A stretch of DNA of 64,000 nt. Source: JASGDC01 sp047608145 (GTDB taxonomy: Bacteria > Actinomycetota > Actinomycetes > Actinomycetales > Micrococcaceae). The notes under the pieces were generated by a model, which worked only from the letters and a program-made list of their open reading frames with translations, did not search any database and was not told the DNA's origin. A program made the position numbers and the translations under genes. This document shows positions 1-7,801 of this stretch, one piece after another; the stretch's first letter is position 1; every line of letters starts with the position of its first letter. The stretch is taken from contig JASGDC010000010.1 in the NCBI GenBank assembly GCA_047608145.1, positions 1-64,000 on the forward strand. The letters are read 5' to 3'.

Positions 1-181
1 TAGCACACACCAAGCAGAATATTGATTAAAACCCATAAGCTAACTTTAGAAGCTAACAAACAGGCCTACATCACAGAAAAAATAACCCCTACAAAGAAAA
101 ATAACAACACATTATGGCCTATAACTCAAACTTCAGGGTCATTTGTAAGAATAGACGCCATTAAGATTATAAGAGGACAAA
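1..181. other. Unassigned left edge of the window
   Basis: About 180 bases of AT-rich sequence before the tRNA-Ser terminator. I see no convincing open frame, RNA gene or repeat here on either strand. Confidence 0.4.
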
Positions 182-210
182 TAAAAAGGACCTTCTAGTA
201 GAAGATCCTT
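182..210 (-). terminator. Rho-independent terminator of tRNA-Ser
   Basis: Read on the minus strand, a stem of AAGGATCTTC with GAAGGTCCTT (one mismatch) closes a 5-base loop and is followed by a T-rich run. It lies just past the 3' end of the minus-strand tRNA-Ser gene, so it most likely ends that transcript. Confidence 0.7.
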
Positions 211-216
211 CAAACG

Positions 217-305
217 CGGAAGCGACAGGATTTGAACCTGCGGTCCCCTTTTGGGGACTCCACCTTAGCAGGGTGGTGCTTTAAGCCATACTCAGCCACG
301 CTTCC
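217..305 (-). tRNA. tRNA-Ser (anticodon GCT)
   Basis: An 89-base class II tRNA with a 7-bp acceptor stem (GGAAGCG with CGCTTCC), discriminator G, a long variable arm with a GTCCCC/GGGGAC stem, and a T-arm containing GGTTCAAATCC. The anticodon loop reads GCT, decoding AGC/AGU. CCA is not encoded. A promoter (TTGCGC and TAAAGT, 18-base spacer, at 340-345 and 316-321) precedes it on the minus strand and a terminator follows it. Confidence 0.93.
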
Positions 306-315
306 ATACCTTTCT

Positions 316-345
316 ACTTTATCGTGAATAGTACCTTGTGCGCAA
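316..345 (-). promoter_or_regulatory. Promoter of tRNA-Ser
   Basis: On the minus strand, a -35 box TTGCGC (345-340) and a -10 box TAAAGT (321-316) are 18 bases apart and would start transcription a few bases before the tRNA 5' end at 305. The -35 box resembles those of two other tRNA genes in the window (TTGCAC and TTGCGA). Confidence 0.5.
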
Positions 346-395
346 ACTGATTTTATTTTTCTTTTTTAACTCAAAATAAAGGTAGAATAGAAGTT

Positions 396-1790
396 ATGAA
401 AAAAGAACTCGAAGCCATTTTCAATGCCTACGATATACGCGGTATTACAGGGCAAACTATCGATGATGATATTGTTGAAGCTATTGGTGCCGCGACTGTT
501 GATACATTAGATTTAAAGAGTAAAGCTATCTTGATTGGTGGAGATATGCGACCATCTTCACCAGAGTTCGCCAAGAGTTTTGCTAAAGGTGCTAGTGCGC
601 GTGGTGCTGATGTTGAACTTATCGATTTATGTTCTACGGATCAAATGTATTTTGCATCTGGTTATTTTAATAAGGCTGGTGTGATGTTTACTGCTTCACA
701 TAATCCAGCAGCGTATAACGGTATTAAAATTTGTAAAGCTGGGGCAGTTCCGATATCAAGTGCTGATGGACTCTACGATATTAGAGATTTAGCGCAGAAA
801 TATATAGATAACGGATACGAGGAAGTAGCTTATAAAGGTAAGATTACTGAAAAAGATACAGCCAAAGCTTATGCAGAGTACTTACGTTCCTTAGTTGATT
901 TGAGCAATATTCATAAATTAAAGGTAGTAGTTGATGCAGGTAATGGTATGTCAGGGAAAACCGTTCCAGCAGTTTTGGGTGATGAATTACTCGAACCATT
1001 ACCTCTAGAAATAACTCCCATGTATTTTGAGCTTGATGGGACCTTCCCAAACCATCCAGCGAATCCGCTTGATCCAGAGAACTTAAAAGATTTAAAACGT
1101 GAAGTCGTAAAACAAAAAGCTGATATTGGACTAGCATTCGATGGTGATGCAGATCGGTGTTTTGTAGTCGATGAAAATGGTAACGATGTGACTCCGAGCG
1201 CTATTACTGTAATGGTAGGGTTGCGCGAGCTAGATAGGGCCCAAAAGCAAGGTGAAGAAGATGTAACTATCTTGCATAGCCTAATTACTTCACGGGCTGT
1301 TCCAGAGCTTTTGAGTGAAGCTGGAGCTAAGACAGTAGAAACTCGTGTGGGCCACTCGTTTATCAAGGCAGATATGGCTAAGACAAAAGCAATTTTCGGT
1401 GGTGAGCATTCGGCACATTTTTATTTCCGAGATTTTTATAATGCAGACACTGGGATGCTTGCTGCTATGTATGTATTGGCAATGCTTGGTGAACAAGAAT
1501 TACCTTTGTCAGAATTATCTAAAAAATACTCTCCTTATTTTGCAAGTGGAGAGATTAACTCTACAGTTAAAGATATCCCAAAAGCTATTGAAAAAGTCAA
1601 GGCAGAGTTTGCAAACAAGACTACGCTCACCACAATGGACGGTTGGACATTTGACAGTAATGACAAGAAATGGTGGTTTAATTTGCGTGCTTCAAACACT
1701 GAGCCATACCTACGTTTAAATGTAGAGGCCCATTATGAAGCACAAATGAAAAAGCTAACTGACGAAGTACTTGGATTAATTCGAGAGTAG
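396..1790 (+). CDS. manB: Phosphomannomutase/phosphoglucomutase
   Basis: Interconverts hexose 6-phosphates and 1-phosphates in the cytoplasm, supplying mannose-1-P for GDP-mannose and hence mannosylated envelope lipids and lipoglycans in actinomycetes. All alpha-D-phosphohexomutase landmarks are present: phosphoserine loop TASHNP (Ser101), Mg2+ loop DGDADR (249-254), sugar-recognition motif GEHSAH (336-341) and the C-terminal phosphate-binding segment RASNTEPYLR (about 432-441). The 464-residue length is normal. The ATG follows AGGTAG. It ends 3 bases before the lipoprotein gene, suggesting co-transcription. Phosphomannomutase versus phosphoglucomutase preference cannot be told from sequence alone. 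Confidence 0.9.
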   Translation: MKKELEAIFNAYDIRGITGQTIDDDIVEAIGAATVDTLDLKSKAILIGGDMRPSSPEFAKSFAKGASARGADVELIDLCSTDQMYFASGYFNKAGVMFTASHNPAAYNGIKICKAGAVPISSADGLYDIRDLAQKYIDNGYEEVAYKGKITEKDTAKAYAEYLRSLVDLSNIHKLKVVVDAGNGMSGKTVPAVLGDELLEPLPLEITPMYFELDGTFPNHPANPLDPENLKDLKREVVKQKADIGLAFDGDADRCFVVDENGNDVTPSAITVMVGLRELDRAQKQGEEDVTILHSLITSRAVPELLSEAGAKTVETRVGHSFIKADMAKTKAIFGGEHSAHFYFRDFYNADTGMLAAMYVLAMLGEQELPLSELSKKYSPYFASGEINSTVKDIPKAIEKVKAEFANKTTLTTMDGWTFDSNDKKWWFNLRASNTEPYLRLNVEAHYEAQMKKLTDEVLGLIRE

Positions 1791-1793
1791 TCT

Positions 1794-3938
1794 ATGCGAG
1801 AATTTTCAAGGAAGAACTGGAAAAGTGTGGCAGCAATAACACTGCTGTCATCATTATCTTTAACTGCATGTGGTGATGTTTCTAGCCTTCCTAAAAGTTC
1901 TCAGACGACACAAGATCCGGCGACTCCTACGGCATCTTCAATTAAAGTTGAAAATCCAGTAACTAACATGAATCACCTTAATTCAATGTTGGTTGATGTA
2001 CCATTAACGAAAAATGCTCAGCATACTACTTATAACATTGCTAAAGATTCTAAAGGGCAAGCAATTTGGCTAACTTCATTGCATAATCAAGATGGTAGCT
2101 ACAAGAATGCTGGAGCTGGAGATTTCGAAGGTAAAAACTGGAGTCAAGGTGCTTATAGATTAGATGATATTACTACAGCTTCTGTTGCTTATATGCGACA
2201 TTGGAAACTTTATGGTGATGCGGATAGTAAAGCTAAAGCAATGTCGCTATTGAAAACGGCAATGTATATGCAAAATACATCTGGTGCTAAAGCTGGTTAC
2301 ACTGTGCGTTGGATACAGCCAGATGGCACGCTAAATAATAAAAATACTTTAGATAATTCTCAAGTACTTACTAGTGATAATGTAAACCCAAGTGATACAA
2401 AAATATCAGATTGGTTTGCTGATTATGTTTGGGCTTTAGGTGAAGGATACAGCGCTTTTGAACAATCTGACCCAACCTTTGCAAAATTTATTTCAGATAG
2501 AATACAACTCAGCATGACGGTTATCGAAAAAGAGTTAAAAGCTAACAATACAAAGACACAAAGTGCTACTACTACCAAGTCAGCCATAAATGTACTTACC
2601 AATAATGTTGAAGTAAATTCAAATATCTCGATAGGGCTTGCTAATTATTTATCGGCTAAAGGCTCTGATTCAACAGCAGAAAAGATTTTAAATGATTTAA
2701 CTGAAGGTATTGGGAACCAAACTAAAGAAAAAGATAATCCAGAAGCATGGCCCTTTGGTGCTATTATGACATCCCCTGGAGCACCTTCATATTGGTCTGC
2801 AGCTAATTCTGCAGCAGATTCGGCTTTAACTATATCTGCTCCAGCTCTAAAGCGTAGTGATGTAATGACTCCAGCTTTGTATGATGCATCGTTATGGACA
2901 ATTTTCTTATTGTCTAATGAAGGGGTAAGTAACACTTTAAGTCCTACAATTTCAGATAATACCCAAACTCCAGTGGGTGTAGATCTAAGATTACGTTCAC
3001 TGATTGACCTTGGAAAACAAAGCGAGTCAGATGGGATTACGGGGATAGCACCAATGGTTGCAGGTTGGTATTTTGGGGCCAATAAAGGCAATCAACAAAT
3101 GTTTAATCCAGAAAATGGTATTTTCTATAACTCGCTAAATGGTGATAATAATATTGATTTAAATTCATCAGCTGAGTCTAATATTCACGGGATACTTTCG
3201 ATGCTTGCTTTAGATGCGAACCCTAAGATTAAAGAGTTGGCACGGAACTTCAAATCATCACCGGATATTAATGGAGTATCTATTATTAATGCTGATAGTG
3301 GGAACATTAAGTATCAAGGGTCACAGAGTATTACTTCGACTCCGACTTGGACTGGAGACAGTACAATTCCAAATGGAAAAGTAGCAAACTTAGCAGACAA
3401 GTCTAGTTTGAGTGTAAATATTGGTAAAAGTAATGTTCCTAGACGAATATTTCCAATTGTGCAGCAAAATGCTAAAACTACAGGTTCTACGGAATGGTTT
3501 GCTAATGGAACTTCGTTAGGGAAAGTAAGCAATAGTTTATCTGGAACTAAGTTACCAGCTGGTTATACCGGTACGGTAACACCATTTTCTACAAGGGATT
3601 TAACTAAAACTGGTGATGTTACTTTAACTGCTAAAGTTGCTGGTAATACTAAATTAGTTGGAATTTTAATCCAACCGCAAGTAACCAAGATTGGCTATGG
3701 TTCTGGAAAACAGCAGCGAATTTTATACTACAATAACAACACCGAAGTGATGCATTATAAAACTAATCTCCCAGATAGTAGTAATTGGATTAATAAGGTA
3801 TATGATTCAAAAGGTCGTTATGTTTCACAAGAACAGTTAAGCTCCCGTGGTGAACCTACTGTCGTAATTGCACCTAATGGATTTTCAATCTTAGAACCTC
3901 TTGATGGTAGTAGTGACCAAGTAGGTCCAGGAAGCTAA
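1794..3938 (+). CDS. Large lipoprotein of unknown function
   Basis: A 714-residue exported protein. The N-terminus is a lipoprotein signal: positive start, hydrophobic stretch and lipobox LTAC with Cys26 as the predicted lipidated residue, then a Ser/Thr/Pro-rich linker. Residues of about 60-480 are helix-rich with Trp- and Tyr-containing segments (for example WLTSLHNQDGSY and WFADYVWALGEG), reminiscent of alpha/alpha-toroid carbohydrate-active enzymes, but I see no catalytic signature. The last 200 residues look beta-rich. It starts 3 bases after manB, so translation may be coupled and a role in the mannosylated or glycosylated envelope is a reasonable but unproven guess. Confidence 0.6.
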   Translation: MREFSRKNWKSVAAITLLSSLSLTACGDVSSLPKSSQTTQDPATPTASSIKVENPVTNMNHLNSMLVDVPLTKNAQHTTYNIAKDSKGQAIWLTSLHNQDGSYKNAGAGDFEGKNWSQGAYRLDDITTASVAYMRHWKLYGDADSKAKAMSLLKTAMYMQNTSGAKAGYTVRWIQPDGTLNNKNTLDNSQVLTSDNVNPSDTKISDWFADYVWALGEGYSAFEQSDPTFAKFISDRIQLSMTVIEKELKANNTKTQSATTTKSAINVLTNNVEVNSNISIGLANYLSAKGSDSTAEKILNDLTEGIGNQTKEKDNPEAWPFGAIMTSPGAPSYWSAANSAADSALTISAPALKRSDVMTPALYDASLWTIFLLSNEGVSNTLSPTISDNTQTPVGVDLRLRSLIDLGKQSESDGITGIAPMVAGWYFGANKGNQQMFNPENGIFYNSLNGDNNIDLNSSAESNIHGILSMLALDANPKIKELARNFKSSPDINGVSIINADSGNIKYQGSQSITSTPTWTGDSTIPNGKVANLADKSSLSVNIGKSNVPRRIFPIVQQNAKTTGSTEWFANGTSLGKVSNSLSGTKLPAGYTGTVTPFSTRDLTKTGDVTLTAKVAGNTKLVGILIQPQVTKIGYGSGKQQRILYYNNNTEVMHYKTNLPDSSNWINKVYDSKGRYVSQEQLSSRGEPTVVIAPNGFSILEPLDGSSDQVGPGS

Positions 3939-4025
3939 TTACAGTTATTTCAAGAAAGATCATCACACTTGATAACCAACAAAATAATAATGATAATTTC
4001 TTATTAATAATTTTCTAATATCGAT

Positions 4026-4054
4026 TTGCACATGCTGTACGCTACTGGTATATT
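4026..4054 (+). promoter_or_regulatory. Promoter of tRNA-Thr
   Basis: A -35 box TTGCAC (4026-4031) and a -10 box TATATT (4049-4054) are separated by exactly 17 bases and end 10 bases before the tRNA. This is a near-consensus vegetative promoter. Confidence 0.7.
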
Positions 4055-4064
4055 AGTTTGTGTT

Positions 4065-4138
4065 GCCCCTGTAGCTCAGTTGGCCAGAGCATCTGATTTG
4101 TAATCAGAGGGTCACCGGTTCGAATCCGGTCGGGGGCT
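4065..4138 (+). tRNA. tRNA-Thr (anticodon TGT)
   Basis: A 74-base cloverleaf: acceptor GCCCCTG paired with CGGGGGC, anticodon arm CTGAT/ATCAG around a loop with TGT (reads ACA/ACG), and a T-arm ACCGGTTCGAATCCGGT. The encoded gene ends at the discriminator T with no CCA. The region immediately downstream is a graveyard of mobile DNA (rhuM pseudogene and transposon), typical of a tRNA-associated insertion hotspot. Confidence 0.95.
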
Positions 4139-4657
4139 CTTTTCATGCCTGAAAATAAAGGGAAGTCTTTAATCTATAAAACAATTTATTTTATTAAAAA
4201 ACCAGTTTATCTGTCTTTGTGTATCCCTTTAATTGCTTTATCAAAATCTGAAGTGATATCTTGAGTTTTGTTAAACTCATCGTATTCTAGCTTTGCTTTA
4301 GCTTTTGCTTGTTGGCTCGATATTTTCCTTTATCCTCTAAGATGTCCTATCTTCTAAATGCTAGAAACTCGTCGATACTTTTGGTAAATTCTTCCATGGT
4401 GAAGGTGTTTTCACGCTCAATAAGATCTTCTATGTAATCAAAGTAACCGGTGATAGTACGTTCAAGTTGTTTTATTTCTTTTTCACTTAAATAATTTTTC
4501 GCAACTGTAGTATCACTTTTTAAGATGCGTCCTTTAGGTGAATTTTTCCAATTGGTTAAACCCATATTTTCAGCTTTTTATTTGCTTTAGAGTAAATAAT
4601 TTCCGTAGTAGTTTGCCCTGTAATTGCATAATGAAACTTATTTTGTACCATTGCATA

Positions 4658-4665
4658 GAACTCTT
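4658..4665. repeat. 8-bp target-site duplication, left copy
   Basis: GAACTCTT directly abuts the left terminal inverted repeat of the transposon. The same 8 bases abut the right end at 7092-7099. Removing the element and one copy joins the two rhuM halves in the order expected for the family. Confidence 0.9.
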
Positions 4666-4688
4666 GGGAATTATATACTTACTGGACA
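4666..4688 (+). repeat. Left terminal inverted repeat, 23 bp
   Basis: Begins GGGAATTATATACTTACTGG and is perfectly complementary in reverse to 7069-7091. The outer GGG and the 8-bp target duplication fit IS1595-type elements. Confidence 0.9.
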
Positions 4689-4830
4689 CGAGGTCTAGCA
4701 AGATATTTTAGCTGTACTCGTAGCATTACTGCCATTGGTAGAGCGTAGCCTATTCTTATGAGGCGTACTGGTCGCTTGATTAAAAGGATAACCAAATCTA
4801 GCTAGAAATTTGGTTACTCAAGTATTCAAG
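4666..4830 (-). ncRNA. Candidate omegaRNA region at the tnpB end of the transposon
   Basis: TnpB nucleases use a guide RNA (omegaRNA) that overlaps the tnpB 3' end and runs to the element end, the guide being the flanking DNA. Here, on the minus strand, the tnpB stop codon lies in a hairpin (AACCAAAT at 4790-4797 with ATTTGGTT at 4808-4815), followed by about 125 bases of non-coding sequence up to the element end at 4666. If the rule holds, the guide would begin with the rhuM bases AAGAGTTCTATGCAATGG (4665 downward). Position and structure are seen; the function is inference. Confidence 0.4.
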
Positions 4831-6150
4831 AGTTTTCTCACGCTGTTTCTTACCAGCAGTGTGTGAACTAGCGTGTAGTTCGTCAATAGAACGTCTATTG
4901 AGTATCACTCTGCTGGCGTTTACGTCAGCGTTAAGTCTATAACCACAATGCAAGCACTTAAATCTTGCTTGTGTTGGTCTGTTCTTGGTATCAACGTAAC
5001 CACAGCGTGAACACTCTTGTGAGGAGTATTCAGGCTTGACGGTGGTTACTTCAATACCTTGTGTTTCTGTTAGGTCATTGAGTTTGTTGTTGAGTGCAGC
5101 TCTACCACTCTTTGAGATGATACGGTTCAACCGTTTAGAGAGCTTGCTACTGCGGAAGTCTAGTTTCTCAACCGTCAAACTTTTAACATCAGTTTCAGCA
5201 AGCCTGTTAAGAATACGGTTAATCTCTGTTTTGATGTAGCCACGAATACGTTTAACAAGCGTATTATATCGGTGTGACTGTGTTGGTTTGATACCTCGTT
5301 GTTGTAAACCTTTCAAGCAAGCCATGAGTATCTTATCTAGCTCAATGAGGTTAGCTTGGAAAGTCTGCCCGTAACGTGAACCGTTACTACTTGTTAGGAG
5401 ATTGACTAAACCGAAGTCTAAGCCAATATCCTGACCTGTTTCACGTTTCTTAACAGCTGTTGATTTAGTGCAGACGGTAGCGGTCATGTTCTCTACGTTG
5501 AGTTGAATACCGTCAAGTATCTTATCAGCCGTCTTAGACTTTTCAAGGAAATGCTCATTATTAGTTAAAGGCACGATTATTGGTTTACGTTTAGCACCGT
5601 CAATGACTGGTAGCGAAACATGAGCAAAATACTCAAAACCCTTAGCTGTTTTCGCTGGTTTAACCTTACACACGTTCTCTGTAAGTTTCAAGACGTTGTT
5701 ATGCTCGATACGTGGGAACGATATTTTGCTTTTACTGACTAGACTGAACAGCATATTCCTAAGGGTAACGTTCTCTAACCATTCTTGACGTAGATTAGCT
5801 TTGTAAAGCTCTTTACGCCCCTCAACTGTGAACACACTCTTAACAGCAGATATTTCACGCCGTACTGCCTTAACCAAAATGGCTGTAAATGACTTGTAGG
5901 TTTCCATAGCCTGAAACTGAACAGACTGATACTGATTATGCGTAAGACCAGTTAGCTCATAGAGTTCAGGAACATCAGTAGCCTTTAACTTCTGCAAGGC
6001 AACTTTCTGCCCTGTGCAAAACTCATACTCGTATTTGTCTAAGAACCATTGAACAGACTGTGAGTACCGTTCAGAATAGTTAGAGAGCAGAGCAATCTTA
6101 CCAGCATTAACATCTTTAATACTGTGTGGATATGCTCTCACTACGTTCAT
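4798..6150 (-). CDS. tnpB: TnpB, RNA-guided RuvC-like nuclease of a transposon
   Basis: A 450-residue TnpB (IS605 OrfB family; relatives of Cas12 that cut DNA using an RNA made from the transposon end). The RuvC triad is complete: Asp245 in GLDFG, Glu328 in LTVEKLDF and Asp409 in NADVNAS. A four-cysteine zinc ribbon is present (C380, C383, C399, C402). I chose the ATG at 6150, preceded by AGGAAATAAG and giving the normal start MNVVRAYPH, over an ATG at 6210 that would overlap the upstream gene by 41 bases. It is the last gene of the transposon operon and lacks the usual Y1 or serine transposase partner. Likely active as a nuclease. Confidence 0.9.
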   Translation of the reverse strand: MNVVRAYPHSIKDVNAGKIALLSNYSERYSQSVQWFLDKYEYEFCTGQKVALQKLKATDVPELYELTGLTHNQYQSVQFQAMETYKSFTAILVKAVRREISAVKSVFTVEGRKELYKANLRQEWLENVTLRNMLFSLVSKSKISFPRIEHNNVLKLTENVCKVKPAKTAKGFEYFAHVSLPVIDGAKRKPIIVPLTNNEHFLEKSKTADKILDGIQLNVENMTATVCTKSTAVKKRETGQDIGLDFGLVNLLTSSNGSRYGQTFQANLIELDKILMACLKGLQQRGIKPTQSHRYNTLVKRIRGYIKTEINRILNRLAETDVKSLTVEKLDFRSSKLSKRLNRIISKSGRAALNNKLNDLTETQGIEVTTVKPEYSSQECSRCGYVDTKNRPTQARFKCLHCGYRLNADVNASRVILNRRSIDELHASSHTAGKKQREKTLEYLSNQISS

Positions 6151-6169
6151 GGTCTTATTTCCTGTTTCC

Positions 6170-6418
6170 TTAGCGTGTTTGCCCGTATTTCTCTTGGAAA
6201 AGTCTATCAATCAGAAACTCTTTGGCTTGTTTACCGCTTTTCATTCCTGTTTTTTGCATTGCTTTTTCTAGCATTTCAAGAGCTTGTCCTGATAGTACAA
6301 AGCTAATTGTTTTAGTCTTTGGTTTGTTGTATGGTTCAGGTTCAAGTTTTTCGATAAAGTCAGGGTCTTGCCATTGCTGGTCAATAGCTTGTAAATCTTC
6401 TTTGGTGTAGTTACTCAT
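6170..6418 (-). CDS. Small ribbon-helix-helix-like protein of the transposon
   Basis: An 82-residue protein whose start codon lies inside the end of the truncated transposase gene (overlap 6411-6418), so translation is probably coupled. After an acidic N-terminal 40 residues comes a strand-helix-turn-helix pattern (TISFVLS, then QALEMLEKAMQKTG, then SGKQAKEFLIDRLF) that fits the ribbon-helix-helix DNA-binding fold. I do not recognise a named family. It could be a repressor of the transposon operon or a DNA-binding helper. It sits 19 bases upstream of the chosen tnpB start. Confidence 0.6.
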   Translation of the reverse strand: MSNYTKEDLQAIDQQWQDPDFIEKLEPEPYNKPKTKTISFVLSGQALEMLEKAMQKTGMKSGKQAKEFLIDRLFQEKYGQTR

Positions 6419-6998
6419 TGTTCATCAACCTCGCTTTATTCTTCTCGTAATCGTTTTTGAACTTCTTATAACTGGTAATGTGTGATATCAATATCTCGTC
6501 TGTTTCCCTATCCATTACAACTACTACGTATCTGTTCCCCATATCTTTTGATTTCCCTACCACTCCTTTTTGCTTACCACCAATAAAGGCTTCATCAACT
6601 TCAACAATGCCATTGAGTAATGTCTTAAACTCACTTGAACAGCTATAACGCAATCTTTGCAGTAGAAACCAAGCACTCTTTTGAGTAATACCAAGCAATT
6701 TTCCCAATTGAATACTGGAAATACCTTTACGGCTTAACGTGAACGAATACATTGCCAACAACCACTTATTTAATGGCAATCTAGTATCTTCTAACATAGT
6801 GCCAGTACGAATTGAAAACGTGCCTTTGCAATCCAAACAACGATAAAACCCTATTGTTTTAACTCTGACACGTTCAATCGCACCACACTTAATACAGTCC
6901 GTTGGTATTCCACCAAAACGCACTTTTTCAAAATAGCGTATGGCACTATCAGAAGTAGGAAACTCCTGATAGAACTCATCTAAACTCATCTGCTTCAT
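6411..6998 (-). CDS. IS1595-family transposase, C-terminally truncated
   Basis: A 195-residue protein with the IS1595 N-terminal half: a zinc ribbon (C35, C38, C54, C57), a helix-turn-helix around SSIQLGKLLGITQKSA, and the first catalytic aspartate in VEVDEAFIGG (Asp135). Full-length relatives continue for roughly another 60-120 residues with a second Asp and a third acidic or polar residue; here the frame ends after ARLMNNE and the next gene begins in an overlap. It should therefore be unable to cut DNA but may still bind the inverted repeats. The neat overlap with the next gene suggests this organisation is established, not a random break. Confidence 0.8.
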   Translation of the reverse strand: MKQMSLDEFYQEFPTSDSAIRYFEKVRFGGIPTDCIKCGAIERVRVKTIGFYRCLDCKGTFSIRTGTMLEDTRLPLNKWLLAMYSFTLSRKGISSIQLGKLLGITQKSAWFLLQRLRYSCSSEFKTLLNGIVEVDEAFIGGKQKGVVGKSKDMGNRYVVVVMDRETDEILISHITSYKKFKNDYEKNKARLMNNE

Positions 6999-7068
6999 AC
7001 CTTAAAGGTACAAACAACCACTGACAAACTGATTGCAAGCCTGTATTTACAAGGGTTCTATGGACTTA

Positions 7069-7091
7069 TGTCCAGTAAGTATATAATTCCC
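7069..7091 (-). repeat. Right terminal inverted repeat, 23 bp
   Basis: Exact reverse complement of 4666-4688, the transposase-proximal end. A small hairpin TGGAC-ATAA-GTCCA (7061-7074) overlaps its inner edge and could influence transcription or transposase binding. Confidence 0.9.
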
Positions 7092-7099
7092 GAACTCTT
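7092..7099. repeat. 8-bp target-site duplication, right copy
   Basis: GAACTCTT, identical to 4658-4665, immediately outside the right end of the transposon. Confidence 0.9.
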
Positions 7100-7801
7100 T
7101 TGTTGCAGACGATTCTTTACCGTAGTTAATGCTACATTCAGCAAAAATATCAGTTATTTGTTGCCAGATTCTGCGTTCACTTGCTCTACTTGAACGGACA
7201 CGTTCAAGTAATTCTCGAAAGTAATTTTTACTGAATAAATTTTGCCCTTGTTTTAATCGTTCATCATCAAGTACGAAGCCCTTTAATCATATACTCTTTT
7301 AGAGTTTTAAGAGCTCATTGACGAAAACGAGTGCCGACAATTGATTTGACTCGATATCCAACAGAGATTATTACATCTAGATTGTAATGGTTTATTTCTC
7401 TTTGTACTTCTCGTCGCCTCTCTTTTTCAACTATTCGGAATTTCCGAACAGTTGATTCTTTTTCCAGCTCTTCTTCGTCATAAATATTTTTTATATGCTC
7501 ACTGATAGTAGCTTTACAAGAATTAAATAATTCAACCATTTGAGCTTGATTCAGCCAAACAGTTTCATCTTGGATGAGGACATTAACTTTTAATTGCCCA
7601 TCATCGGTTTGGTAGAAAATGATTTCAGAGGTATCAGATGCCACATTCCTATCTTCCTACACAATAAGTGTTTATCTGATTAAGGTCATGTTAATTTTCG
7701 TATGTTAGCTATGTAGAAACTATAGGAAATAAGATTTTCTTTATTAGTTGCCTTATTTTTGTTTATATTACACTATGTTTTCACTTATTTCCTTAAGAGA
7801 T

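Larger units (their letters stand above)
4666..7091 (-). mobile_element. 2.4-kb TnpB-carrying transposon with IS1595-like ends
   Basis: The boundaries come from the sequence itself: 23-bp perfect terminal inverted repeats (4666-4688 and 7069-7091) flanked by an 8-bp direct repeat GAACTCTT. Three minus-strand genes read as one operon: an IS1595-type transposase lacking its C-terminal catalytic half, a small ribbon-helix-helix-like protein overlapping it by 8 bases, and a TnpB nuclease with all catalytic residues. There is no Y1 (IS200/605) or serine (IS607) transposase, the usual partners of TnpB. The clean ends and target duplication show that it moved as one unit. Because the transposase is incomplete, movement probably needed a full-length relative acting in trans, or the transposase was lost later. 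Confidence 0.85.
4207..7644 (-). pseudogene. rhuM: rhuM-family gene, broken and split by a transposon
   Basis: Read on the minus strand, the pieces rebuild a RhuM-family protein (found near restriction and phage-defence loci and in Salmonella islands; molecular role uncertain). 7644-7315 is an intact 109-residue N-terminal part with the winged-helix-like segment ending VGTRFRQ. There a TGA sits where the family has Trp, and about 12 codons later the frame must shift to continue through GFVLDDERLKQGQ to 7092. The transposon at 4666-7091 then interrupts it. The C-terminal half resumes at 4665 (EFYAMVQNKFHYAITGQTTTE), shifts frame once more near 4570 and crosses an in-frame TAG (4347-4349) before ending at 4207. 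Two nonsense changes, two frameshifts and one insertion make it a clear pseudogene. Confidence 0.85.

Noticed and set aside
6150..6210. Longer TnpB start (ATG at 6210)
   Set aside because: It would overlap the upstream gene by 41 bases; ATG 6150 has a good ribosome-binding site and a family-like N-terminus.
4666..7091. Ordinary IS200/605 or IS1341-type element
   Set aside because: There is no Y1 transposase; IS200/605 elements lack terminal inverted repeats and do not duplicate their target, whereas both are present here.
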